Below are positions 35,476-42,860 of a DNA stretch of 64,000 bases, one piece after another. The notes below the pieces were generated by a model. The model was not told where the DNA came from. It ran no database searches and saw only the letters and a program-made list of their open reading frames with translations. Origin of the DNA: Xanthomonas sacchari (GTDB taxonomy: Bacteria; Pseudomonadota; Gammaproteobacteria; Xanthomonadales; Xanthomonadaceae); contig NZ_CP100647.1 of the NCBI RefSeq assembly GCF_024266585.1, forward strand, positions 2,337,001 through 2,401,000. Reading direction: 5' to 3'. The position numbers and the translations under genes were made by a program. Within the stretch, counting starts at the first letter, position 1, and each line of letters opens with the position of its first letter.

Positions 35476-35885
35476 GGCCGGGATTGGGGATTCGGGATTC
35501 GGGATTCGGGATTCGGGATGACAGCCTGCGGCTGCTGAAAGCCGGAATTCGGGATGTTCCAAGCGTTCCTGGTCGCTGCCAGGCTTTTTGTGGGAGGGGC
35601 TTCAGCCCCGACGCGTTATCGTCGAACGCGTCGCGGCTGAAGCCGCTCCTACATCGGAATGTTGTGCTGGACTGTTTCGCTCGCTGAGTGCAGCGGCGAA
35701 TCAGGATCTTCAAGGCTTGATGCGTGGCGATCCACCTGCATCTGGCGTCTTCGTTGCAGGAGCGGCTTCAGCCGCGCCGCTTTCTCGTCGGAGCGTTGCA
35801 GCTGAGGCCGTTGTTGCTGAAAGCCCCGCAACACGGCGCATATGCGCGCCTCTGGGCGTGCTTGCGCTGGCGCTACACTACGGCG
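35476..35885. repeat. Repeat-dense gap: TTCGGGA tandem array and two GGAGCGGCTTCAGCC-type elements
   Basis: About 410 bases without a gene. Four perfect tandem copies of TTCGGGA lie at 35491-35518. A paired inverted repeat lies at 35588-35655: a GGAGGGGCTTCAGCCCC variant faces a GTCGCGGCTGAAGCCGC copy. A further single copy lies at 35756-35778. The pdxY promoter should lie in the last 100 bases. Confidence 0.75.
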
Positions 35886-36803
35886 ATGAACGCAGCCGAC
35901 GCCTCCGCAGACAGTCATCTCATCCATGGCCGCCGCCAGCGGCCCGACGGGCCGACGCCGGTCGATGTCATTTCCGTGCAGTCGCAACTCGTCTACGGCC
36001 ACGCCGGCAACAGCGCGGCGGTGCCGCCATTGCGCGCGCTGGGCCTGCGCGTGGCCGAAATCCCGACCACGCTGCTGAGCAATGCGCCGTTCTACGCCAC
36101 GCTGCGCGGCAAGGTGCTGCCGTCGGACTGGTTCGCCGATCTGCTGCTCGGCGCCAGCGAGCGCGGCCTGCCGCAACGCGCGCGCATGCTGGTCTCCGGC
36201 TACTTCGGCAGCGTCGGCAATGGCGCGGCCTTCGCCGACTGGCTCGACGCCACGCTGCCGCAGTGCCCGACGCTGCGCTACTGCCTGGACCCGGTGATCG
36301 GCGATACGCACACCGGTCCCTACGTGGAGCCGGGCCTGGAAGCGATCTTCGCCGAGCGCCTGTTGCCGCATGCATGGCTGGTGACGCCGAACGCGTTCGA
36401 ACTCGGCCGCCTGACCGGCATGCCGGCGCTGGCCCAGGACGAGGCGATCGCCGCGGCGCGGGTGTTGCTGGCGCGCGGGCCGCAGTGGGTGCTCGCGCAC
36501 AGCGTCGGCGGCGATGCCGGGCAACTGGTGACGCTGGCGGTGAGCCGCGACGCGGTCTACCGCTGGGGTTCGCCGTTGCTGCCGGTGGACGTGGCCGGCA
36601 CCGGCGATGTGCTGATGGCGCTGCTGGTGGCGTTCCTGTTGCGCGGCGAGGCGTTCGAGGCGGCGATCGGCCGCGCCATCGCCGGCGTGCATGCGGCGCT
36701 GGAGGCGACCCTGGTCGCGGACGTGGAGGAACTGGACGTGCTGGCGGCGGCGCCGGCGGCGCTGGCCACCCCGCTGCGCTTCGTCGCCGAGCGCCTGGCG
36801 TGA
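35886..36803 (+). CDS. pdxY: Pyridoxal kinase
   Basis: A 305-residue ribokinase-fold kinase that phosphorylates pyridoxal in the vitamin B6 salvage route. Near the N-terminus it has DVISVQSQLVYGHAGNSAAV, the PdxY/PdxK signature. YCLDPVIGDTHTGPYVEPGL forms part of the active site, and the anion-hole region is VDVAGTGDVLMALLVAFLL with the catalytic Asp. ATG at 35886 is chosen because the upstream open frame crosses the repeat DNA. Its stop overlaps the GTG of tyrA (GTGA at 36800-36803), so the two genes are translationally coupled. Confidence 0.92.
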   Translation: MNAADASADSHLIHGRRQRPDGPTPVDVISVQSQLVYGHAGNSAAVPPLRALGLRVAEIPTTLLSNAPFYATLRGKVLPSDWFADLLLGASERGLPQRARMLVSGYFGSVGNGAAFADWLDATLPQCPTLRYCLDPVIGDTHTGPYVEPGLEAIFAERLLPHAWLVTPNAFELGRLTGMPALAQDEAIAAARVLLARGPQWVLAHSVGGDAGQLVTLAVSRDAVYRWGSPLLPVDVAGTGDVLMALLVAFLLRGEAFEAAIGRAIAGVHAALEATLVADVEELDVLAAAPAALATPLRFVAERLA

Positions 36804-37912
36804 GCCTGCGCCCGGTCGTCGGCATCGTCGGCAGCGCCGGTGCCTACGGGCGCTGGCTGGGCCGTTTCTTCCGCGAGCGCATGCAACTGGAGGTGGTCGG
36901 CCACGATCCGGCCGACCCGCAGTCGCTGGCGCCGGAGGCGCTGCTGCAACAGGCGCAGGTGCTGATCTTCTCCGCTCCGATCCGCCACACCCCGACGTTG
37001 ATCGGCGACTACGTGCAGCGCGCCGGCGGCCGCGAGCGCGGCCAGCTGTGGCTGGACGTCACCTCGGTCAAGGCCGGACCGGTGGCGGCGATGCTGGCCT
37101 CGCAGGCGGAAGTGGCCGGGCTGCACCCGATGACCGCGCCGCCCAAGTCGCCCACGCTCAAGGGCCGCGTGCTGGTGGTATGCGAGGCGCGCGTGGCGCA
37201 GTGGCAGCCCTGGCTGCAGCAGATGTGCGCGGCGCTGGAAGGCGAGTGCGTGCGCACCACGCCCGAGCACCACGACCGGGTGATGGCGTTGGTGCAGGCG
37301 ATGGTCCACGCCACGCACCTGGCCCAGGCGGGCGTGCTGCGCGCGCATGCGCCGGCGCTGGGGCCGTTGCAGGCCTTGCTGCCGTACCGCTCGGCCTCGT
37401 TCGAGCTGGATACCGCGATCATCGCGCGCATCCTGGCCCTGAATCCTGCCATCTACGAGGACATCCAGTTCGGCAATCCGCATGTCGGCGACGTGCTGGA
37501 CGGCTTGATCGCGCAACTGTCGCGGCTGCGCGCGCAGGTCGGCCGCGGCGACGACGCGGCGCGCGCGCAGTTCCGCGCCGAGTTCCTCGACGCCAACCGG
37601 CAGGCGCTGGGCGAGGCGGCGATCGCGCAAGGCAACTACAGCTACGAGCGCGTCGGTTACCTGCTGGCCGATCTGACCGAGCAGGCCGCGCTCAGCGTGT
37701 ACCTGCCGGAAGACCGCGCCGGCTCGCTGCGCGCGCTGTTGCACGTGTTCGAGCGCCACGGGGTCAACCTGGCCTCGATCCATTCCTCGCGTACCCAGGC
37801 GGGGGAGCTGCATTTCCGGCTCGGCTTCGATCCTGCCAGCGACGCGGCGGCGGTGCGCATGGCCGCCGCGGAGATCGACGCCAGCGGGATCGGGCGGGTG
37901 CTGGCGGGCTGA
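36800..37912 (+). CDS. tyrA: Prephenate dehydrogenase with C-terminal ACT domain
   Basis: A 370-residue enzyme that converts prephenate to 4-hydroxyphenylpyruvate in tyrosine synthesis. The Rossmann motif is VVGIVGSAGAYGRWLG. Next come SAPIRHTP, LWLDVTSVKAGPV and GLHPMTAPPKSPTLKGR, all typical of TyrA. The last about 90 residues look like an ACT regulatory domain (LSVYLPEDRAGSLRALLHVF, then HGVNLASIHSSRTQ), which suggests control by tyrosine or a related amino acid. It starts with GTG inside the pdxY stop. There is no fused chorismate mutase domain. A simple hairpin follows. Confidence 0.9.
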   Translation: MSLRPVVGIVGSAGAYGRWLGRFFRERMQLEVVGHDPADPQSLAPEALLQQAQVLIFSAPIRHTPTLIGDYVQRAGGRERGQLWLDVTSVKAGPVAAMLASQAEVAGLHPMTAPPKSPTLKGRVLVVCEARVAQWQPWLQQMCAALEGECVRTTPEHHDRVMALVQAMVHATHLAQAGVLRAHAPALGPLQALLPYRSASFELDTAIIARILALNPAIYEDIQFGNPHVGDVLDGLIAQLSRLRAQVGRGDDAARAQFRAEFLDANRQALGEAAIAQGNYSYERVGYLLADLTEQAALSVYLPEDRAGSLRALLHVFERHGVNLASIHSSRTQAGELHFRLGFDPASDAAAVRMAAAEIDASGIGRVLAG

Positions 37913-37955
37913 GCCGCGCGAGGTTGGTCGATCGCGTGGGTTCGCTGGTTTACGT

Positions 37956-37977
37956 GGTCGCGGCTTCAGCCGCGACC
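37956..37977 (+). terminator. Hairpin after tyrA (single repeat element)
   Basis: A ten-base perfect stem with a two-base loop (GGTCGCGGCT-TC-AGCCGCGACC), 43 bases after the tyrA stop. It is a compact form of the dispersed repeat, and there is no T-run. Confidence 0.5.
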
Positions 37978-38014
37978 GCCGCCCCCGAAACGCATCACGC
38001 CCGCCTTCCCTGAG

Positions 38015-38060
38015 TCATCCACAGCCCATGTGGATGGCCACTGCGCAAACATGTGGATAA
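38015..38060. promoter_or_regulatory. Cluster of DnaA-box-like 9-mers
   Basis: TGTGGATAA (38052-38060) is a perfect reverse DnaA box. TCATCCACA (38015-38023) has one mismatch to TTATCCACA, and TGTGGATGG (38029-38037) has two. The last two form an eight-base inverted repeat with a five-base loop. The cluster lies between tyrA and a small convergent gene, far from any dnaA gene in this window. A DnaA-binding or titration site is possible. Confidence 0.4.
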
Positions 38061-38185
38061 CCGTCGGCGCGCCTTGCGCGGCAAGCCTGTCAAGTGGCCT
38101 GGCGAAAAATTGACCAGTCCGCCGCCAGCGCCCCGAACGCCAGCGGCGATGACGGGGCCTCGCGGCGATGCTTGCCGTCGCAGCG

Positions 38186-38398
38186 CTAGACCGCGGTCAG
38201 GGTCAGCTCGCCGCCGGTGGTGACGAACTGTTGGCCGCGGCGGATCAGTTTGCGGCCGTCGGCCAGTTCGTAGCGCAGTCCGCTGTCGTGGTGCGCGTCG
38301 TGCTGCGCCTGCTGCTGGCGCGGCGCGTCGTCCTGGAACTCGGTGATCAGATAGGCCTCGCCGTCGGGGCCGAGGGCGGGCAATTGGCGAAAGGACAT
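38186..38398 (-). CDS. Small conserved-looking protein, unknown function
   Basis: A 70-residue soluble ORF (MSFRQLPALGPDGEAYLITE start, QFVTTGGELTLTAV end) with a histidine/glutamine-rich middle (RQQQAQHDAHHDSG). An AGGAGG ribosome site lies seven bases before the ATG, the strongest in this region, so I take it as real. It stands alone upstream of nothing obvious and shares the strand of the ABC transporter gene behind it. No family is recognised. Confidence 0.65.
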   Translation of the reverse strand: MSFRQLPALGPDGEAYLITEFQDDAPRQQQAQHDAHHDSGLRYELADGRKLIRRGQQFVTTGGELTLTAV

Positions 38399-38517
38399 CG
38401 GGAGCCTCCTGTCGAACGCTGCATCGAATGCGGGGCGCCGGAGCGGCGGCCGCGGTGCGTGCGGCCGCAGCGCAGACGCGGTCCGACCGCAGTCCCGCGG
38501 TCGTTAGGGCGGCGTGC

Positions 38518-40284
38518 TCAGTCGATGAACTGCAGCCGAGCAAGCTCCGCGTACAGCCCGCCCTGCGCCAGCAGCTGCGCATGCGTGCCCTGGGCGATGA
38601 TGCGGCCGTGGTCCATCACCACGATGCGGTCGGCCTTGAGCACGGTGGCCAGGCGATGCGCGATCACCAGGGTGGTGCGCCCGGCCATCAGCCGCTCCAC
38701 CGCATGCTGCACGGCATGTTCGCTCTGCGCGTCCAGCGCGCTGGTGGCCTCGTCCAGCAGCAGGATCGGCGCGTCCTTGAGCAGGGCGCGGGCGATGGCG
38801 ATGCGCTGCTGCTGGCCGCCGGACAGGCGTGCGCCGCGTTCGCCCAGTTCGCTGGCGTAGCCGTCGGGCAGTTGCTGCAGGAACGTATCGGCTTCGGCCG
38901 CGCGCGCGGCGGCCTCGACCTCGGCCTCGCTGGCCTCGAGCCGGCCGTAGCGGATGTTGTCGGCGGCGCTGGCGGCGAACAGGGTCGGGTGCTGCGGCAC
39001 CAGTCCGATCGCCGCGCGCAGCTGCGACGGGTCCAGCGTGCGCAGGTCCAGGCCGTCCACCTGCACGCTGCCCGATTGCGGATCGTGGAAGCGCATCAGC
39101 AGCGCCAGCACCGTGCTCTTGCCGGCGCCGGACGGGCCGACCAGGGCCACGCTCTCGCCGGGCCGCACGTGCAGGTCGAAGCCGTCCAGCGCCGGGTGAT
39201 CGGGGCGCTGCGGATAGCGGAAGCTGACGTTGTCGAAGCGCACCTCGCCGCGCAGCGGCTGCGGCAACGCGCACGGCTGCGCCGGCGCCACCACTTCGGG
39301 GCGCTCCTGGAACAGCTCGGCGATGCGGCCCATGCCGCCGGCGGCGCGCTGCAGGTCGTTCCAGACCTCGGCCAGCGAGGCCACCGAGCCGCCGCCGAAC
39401 ATCGCGTACAGCACGAACTGGCCGAGTGCGCCGGCGCTCAGTTCGCCGGCGGCGACCTCGTGCGCGCCCGACCACAGCACCAGCACGATGGCGCCGAAGA
39501 TCAGCACGATGGCCGCGGCGGTGATCATCGCCTGCGCGCCGACCCGGCGCCGCGCCACCGCCACGGTCTGCGCCAGCGCCTCGCCGAAGCGGCCGCGTTC
39601 GTAGCCTTCGCGCGCGTACGCCTGCACCGTGCGCACCGCGCCCAGGGTCTCGGCGGCCAGGGTGTTGGCGTCGGCGACGCGGTCCTGGCTGGCGCGCGAG
39701 ATCTTCTGCAGGCGGCGCGCGCCGAGCACGATCGGCAGCACCGCCAGCGGAATGCCCAGCAGGGTGTAGGCGGCTAGGTGCGGGCTGGTCACGCACAGCA
39801 TCACCACGCTGCCGATCGCGGTGACCGTGCTGCGCAGCGCCACCGACATGGTGCTGCCGATGACCCCGCGCAGCAGTTCGCTGTCGGCCGACAGGCGCGA
39901 GACCAGTTCGCCGCTGCGGTTGCGGTCGTGGAAGCCGGCATGCAGGCCGATCAGGTGCGCGTACAGGCGCTCGCGCAGGTCGGCGACGACCTTCTCGCCG
40001 AGCAGCGACACGAAGTAGAAGCGCGTGGCGGTGGCCACCGCCAGCACCAGCGCGACCGCGAACAGCAGGGCGAAGGACTGGTTGATGCGGCTGCTGTCGC
40101 TGAAGCCATGGTCGATCATCTGCCGCACCGCCACCGGCAGGCTCAGCGTGGCGCTGGAAGAGATCGCCAGCGCCACCAGCCAGGCGATCAGCAGGCCGCG
40201 CCGGCGTCGCACGAACGGCCACAGGGTGCGCAGGCTGCCGAGCCTGCGCAGCGACTTGGCCTGGTCGGCCGACGGGGTGTTCAT
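38518..40284 (-). CDS. ABC exporter, fused permease and ATPase (MsbA-like)
   Basis: A 588-residue half-transporter. The N-terminal part has about six membrane spans (LLIAWLVALAISSSATLSL, FALLFAVALVLAVATATRFY and others) with FHDRNRSGELVSRLSADSEL, typical of lipid or drug exporters. The ATPase has Walker A VGPSGAGKSTVL, the Q-loop, signature ARLSGGQQQRIAIARALL, Walker B ILLLDEATSALDAQ and the H-loop VIAHRLATVLKADRI. It should work as a homodimer. MsbA itself is usually next to lpxK, which is absent here, so the substrate is open. ATG at 40284 overlaps the stop of the upstream YigZ-family gene by four bases. Confidence 0.9.
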   Translation of the reverse strand: MNTPSADQAKSLRRLGSLRTLWPFVRRRRGLLIAWLVALAISSSATLSLPVAVRQMIDHGFSDSSRINQSFALLFAVALVLAVATATRFYFVSLLGEKVVADLRERLYAHLIGLHAGFHDRNRSGELVSRLSADSELLRGVIGSTMSVALRSTVTAIGSVVMLCVTSPHLAAYTLLGIPLAVLPIVLGARRLQKISRASQDRVADANTLAAETLGAVRTVQAYAREGYERGRFGEALAQTVAVARRRVGAQAMITAAAIVLIFGAIVLVLWSGAHEVAAGELSAGALGQFVLYAMFGGGSVASLAEVWNDLQRAAGGMGRIAELFQERPEVVAPAQPCALPQPLRGEVRFDNVSFRYPQRPDHPALDGFDLHVRPGESVALVGPSGAGKSTVLALLMRFHDPQSGSVQVDGLDLRTLDPSQLRAAIGLVPQHPTLFAASAADNIRYGRLEASEAEVEAAARAAEADTFLQQLPDGYASELGERGARLSGGQQQRIAIARALLKDAPILLLDEATSALDAQSEHAVQHAVERLMAGRTTLVIAHRLATVLKADRIVVMDHGRIIAQGTHAQLLAQGGLYAELARLQFID

Positions 40285-40883
40285 GCGGGAGCGGGTTCCG
40301 AACAGCGGACCCGATTGCGAGTGGCGTCGCGCAGGCGGGTTTTCAAGGCGTCCACCCGATCGCTGGGCAGGCGCAGGCGCAGTTCGGCGCCGCCGGCATC
40401 GAAGCGTTCGTCGAGTTTTTCCGCGGCGCAGGCGCCCAGCGCCGCATGCACCGCGCCCAGGTCGTCGAAGCCGCAGTGCAGGGTCAGCAGGCTCAGCGCC
40501 AGCAGCGGTTGCCGTGGCGCCAGGCGCAGGCATTCGGCGGCGGTGCCGCCGTAGGCGCGGACCAGGCCGCCGGCACCGAGCTTGATGCCGCCGTACCAGC
40601 GCGTCACCACCACCACCACGCGGTCGAAGCCTTGGCCGTCGATCGCCGCCAGAATCGGCCGGCCGGCGGTGCCGGCGGGCTCGCCGTCGTCGCTGGAGCG
40701 GTACTCGTCGCCATGGCGGTAGGCCCAGCAATTGTGGGTGGCGTCGGCCACCGAGACCTGCTGCACGAACGCCAGGGCCGCGCCGGCGTCGGCGATCGGC
40801 GCGGCGTGGGCCACGAAGCGGCTGTGCTTGATCTCCACGCTGTGGCTGACGGGGTGCGGGAGCGTATCGGGCATCGGCGGCAT
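40281..40883 (-). CDS. YigZ/IMPACT-family protein
   Basis: About 200 residues. The N-terminal UPF0029 (IMPACT) domain is clear: EIKHSRFVAHAAPI, HNCWAYRHG, SSDDGEPAGTAGRPILAAID and VVVVTRWYGGIKLGAGGLVR. The C-terminal domain is a short alpha/beta fold. Members are related to a regulator of translation stress in eukaryotes; the bacterial role is unclear. ATG at 40883 or 40874 are equal candidates, and no ribosome site decides. Its TGA overlaps the ABC transporter start. Confidence 0.88.
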   Translation of the reverse strand: MPPMPDTLPHPVSHSVEIKHSRFVAHAAPIADAGAALAFVQQVSVADATHNCWAYRHGDEYRSSDDGEPAGTAGRPILAAIDGQGFDRVVVVVTRWYGGIKLGAGGLVRAYGGTAAECLRLAPRQPLLALSLLTLHCGFDDLGAVHAALGACAAEKLDERFDAGGAELRLRLPSDRVDALKTRLRDATRNRVRCSEPAPA

Positions 40884-40938
40884 TGTAGACGACACGCGCC
40901 GCCGGCCCGTCGCGGGGCTCGCGTCGGCGCGGTGCGGC

Positions 40939-42090
40939 TCAGTCCGGCAACAGCGCGCGCAGATCCTCCGGCACCGACCGGTGCGGATGCGCGCGCTGGA
41001 AGCGCAGCAGGCTGGCGCGCGCCGCCTCCAGGTCTCCCTGGTCGCGGCGCTCGCGGATCCGCTGCAGCCAGCGGCGCGGCGGCAGGCGCGCATCGGCCTC
41101 CGTCGCGGCCGCCAGGGCCGCGGCGGAGGGGGGCGCCGGCGCTGCGGCGGTGGGAGTGGCGGTCGACGTCGACGGGGGCGGTGCATGCGCGTCCGATGCC
41201 GCAGACGTCGTGGCCTGGGTGTGCGCGCCAGACGCGGCCCGCTTGGCCTGCATGGTGCTGTCGGTTTGCGCACTGCGCATCAAGCTGTCCTGCGCCGTCG
41301 CCGCGCGCAGGGCCATCGTGGCCGGTGCGGCCTGTCGCGTCGTGTCGGGTTCGGCGGAAGGCGCGTCGCGCTCCGCTGCGACTGCCGGCACCGGCGCCGG
41401 CGTGGCGGCCGGGGCGGGCGGTGTGGAGGGCGCCACCATGGCCGGTGGCGCGGGAGCCGGCGCCATGCGCTCCGCGGGTGCCGGCTCGCCTGCCTGCGCC
41501 TGCGGCGCGCGCTGCGGCGGCGGCGTGGCTGGCGCCTCCGCTGCCATGCGCGCGGAGGCCGTCGCGGTCGGTGCTGCGGTCGTGGCTGCCGCCGGCGCGG
41601 CGGCAGGCGGCGCCGCTTCCACAGACGGCGGTGGCGGCGCTGCGCCAGGCGCTGGCGTGGCGTCGGAGGCGGGCGCGACGGCCGGGGCGGGCAGCGCCGC
41701 CGGTGCCGGCGCGGAAGGCGCCGGCGGGCGCCCGCGCCAGGCGATGCCGGCCACCAGCACCAGCGAGGCGGCCAGGCCGAGCCAGGTCGGCCAGCGCGAG
41801 CGCGAACGTGCCGTGGCGGGGGACGTCGGTGCAGCCACTGCCGAGGCCGAGGTGGAATTGGCGGGCGTTGCCGCCATCGGTGCGGCTGGCGCTGCGGCGG
41901 CGTGCGCCCGCGCCCGCTCGGCGGCGCTGCTGGGATATTCCGCGATCTCGGTGGCACCCGGCGCGACCGCCGCGCGCGCGGCAGCCAGGATCGCCGCATC
42001 CAGCGACGGCGGTGGCAGCGCCTGCCGGCCCAGGCGCAGACGTTCGGCGAGCGCGCGCTCTTCCGGGGTCAGCGGTTCGTCGGCGCTCAT
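40939..42090 (-). CDS. Single-pass membrane protein, Ala/Pro-rich, putative sigma-factor partner
   Basis: A 383-residue protein of unknown function. Residues 1-40 are a charged helical cytoplasmic part (LTPEERALAERLRLGRQALP). A membrane span lies at about 100-118 (PTWLGLAASLVLVAGIAW). Then come about 210 residues of Ala, Pro and Thr-rich low-complexity sequence and a basic helical C-terminus (PPRRWLQRIRERRDQGDLEA). The layout, a short cytoplasmic part, one span and a long outer part, fits an anti-sigma factor. The ATG overlaps the stop of the ECF sigma gene (ATGA at 42087-42090). No zinc anti-sigma HxxxCxxC motif is present, so the role is inferred from context. Confidence 0.7.
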   Translation of the reverse strand: MSADEPLTPEERALAERLRLGRQALPPPSLDAAILAAARAAVAPGATEIAEYPSSAAERARAHAAAAPAAPMAATPANSTSASAVAAPTSPATARSRSRWPTWLGLAASLVLVAGIAWRGRPPAPSAPAPAALPAPAVAPASDATPAPGAAPPPPSVEAAPPAAAPAAATTAAPTATASARMAAEAPATPPPQRAPQAQAGEPAPAERMAPAPAPPAMVAPSTPPAPAATPAPVPAVAAERDAPSAEPDTTRQAAPATMALRAATAQDSLMRSAQTDSTMQAKRAASGAHTQATTSAASDAHAPPPSTSTATPTAAAPAPPSAAALAAATEADARLPPRRWLQRIRERRDQGDLEAARASLLRFQRAHPHRSVPEDLRALLPD

Positions 42091-42731
42091 CCGCCCAGCC
42101 TCGCGCGCAGTTTGTCCATCGCATAGCGCAGCCGCGACTTGACCGTCTCGCGGCCGACGCCGGTGATCTGCCCGATCTCGTCCAGGCTCAGTTCCTGCTC
42201 CAGGCGCAGCAGCAGCACGTCGCGTTGCTCCTCGGGAAGCGCATCCAGCGCCAGTTGCAGCTGGCGCCGTTGTTCGAAGGCGGACAGTTGCCGCTCCGGG
42301 GTGTCGGGGTCCTGCACGCGGGCGGTGCGCAGGTCGGCGTCGGCCGGCGCCGGCGGGCGATGCTTGGCCGCGCGCCAATGGTCGCCCAAGCGATTGTGGG
42401 CAATGCGCAGCAGCCAGGTGCTGAACGCGGCCTGCGGCTGCCAGTCCAGGCGGGCGGCGATCACCCGCTGCCACACGTCCTGGAACAGTTCTTCGGCCAG
42501 CGCGCGATCGCGCAGCTGTCGCAGCAGGTACTGGTACAGGCGGCCGCGGTGGCGCAGATACAGCGTCTCGAACGCGCGCGCATCGCCGGCCGCGTAGGCC
42601 AGCATCAGGGCTTCGTCGCTCGCTTCGACCGGGGCGTCCACGGCGGCAAGCCTAAGCGTTCGCCGGGCCGGCGGATAGTCGGGAGGCGCGGGCCGGGGAG
42701 TGGGAGCCAAGGGGGGCAGTTCGGACAACAT
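42087..42731 (-). CDS. ECF-type RNA polymerase sigma factor
   Basis: About 214 residues. Region 2 reads SDEALMLAYAAGDARAFETL, then QLRDRALAEELFQDVWQRVI and AAFSTWLLRIAHNRLGDHWR. Region 4 has LDALPEEQRDVLLLRLEQEL and SLDEIGQITGVGRETVKSRL, the helix-turn-helix for the -35 box. The start is uncertain: ATG 42731, ATG 42749, or a GTG that would begin VDAPVEASDEAL, just ahead of region 2. It is co-translated with the membrane protein downstream, the usual ECF/anti-sigma order, and is divergent from the GGDEF-EAL gene with about 130 bases between. Confidence 0.9.
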   Translation of the reverse strand: MLSELPPLAPTPRPAPPDYPPARRTLRLAAVDAPVEASDEALMLAYAAGDARAFETLYLRHRGRLYQYLLRQLRDRALAEELFQDVWQRVIAARLDWQPQAAFSTWLLRIAHNRLGDHWRAAKHRPPAPADADLRTARVQDPDTPERQLSAFEQRRQLQLALDALPEEQRDVLLLRLEQELSLDEIGQITGVGRETVKSRLRYAMDKLRARLGG

Positions 42732-42860
42732 GGGGAGACAAACGCCCATCTCGCCGCTTCGGGGTCGATCGGGCGTCGATCGGTTCATGCAACGGGTATG
42801 CTGATGGCGTAGGGCGAGCGTGGAGCCGTTCCGGGGGGCCCTGCAGGAGAGTCGTTGTCG

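Noticed and set aside
35491-35518. CRISPR-like array
   Set aside because: The repeats are seven bases long without spacers, so this is a simple tandem array. No cas genes are in the window.
35588-36799. Long plus-strand frame ahead of tyrA, and the extended N-terminus of the pdxY frame
   Set aside because: The tyrA frame is open through pdxY only by composition. The GTG overlapping the pdxY stop is the natural start, and upstream pdxY codons cross repeat DNA.
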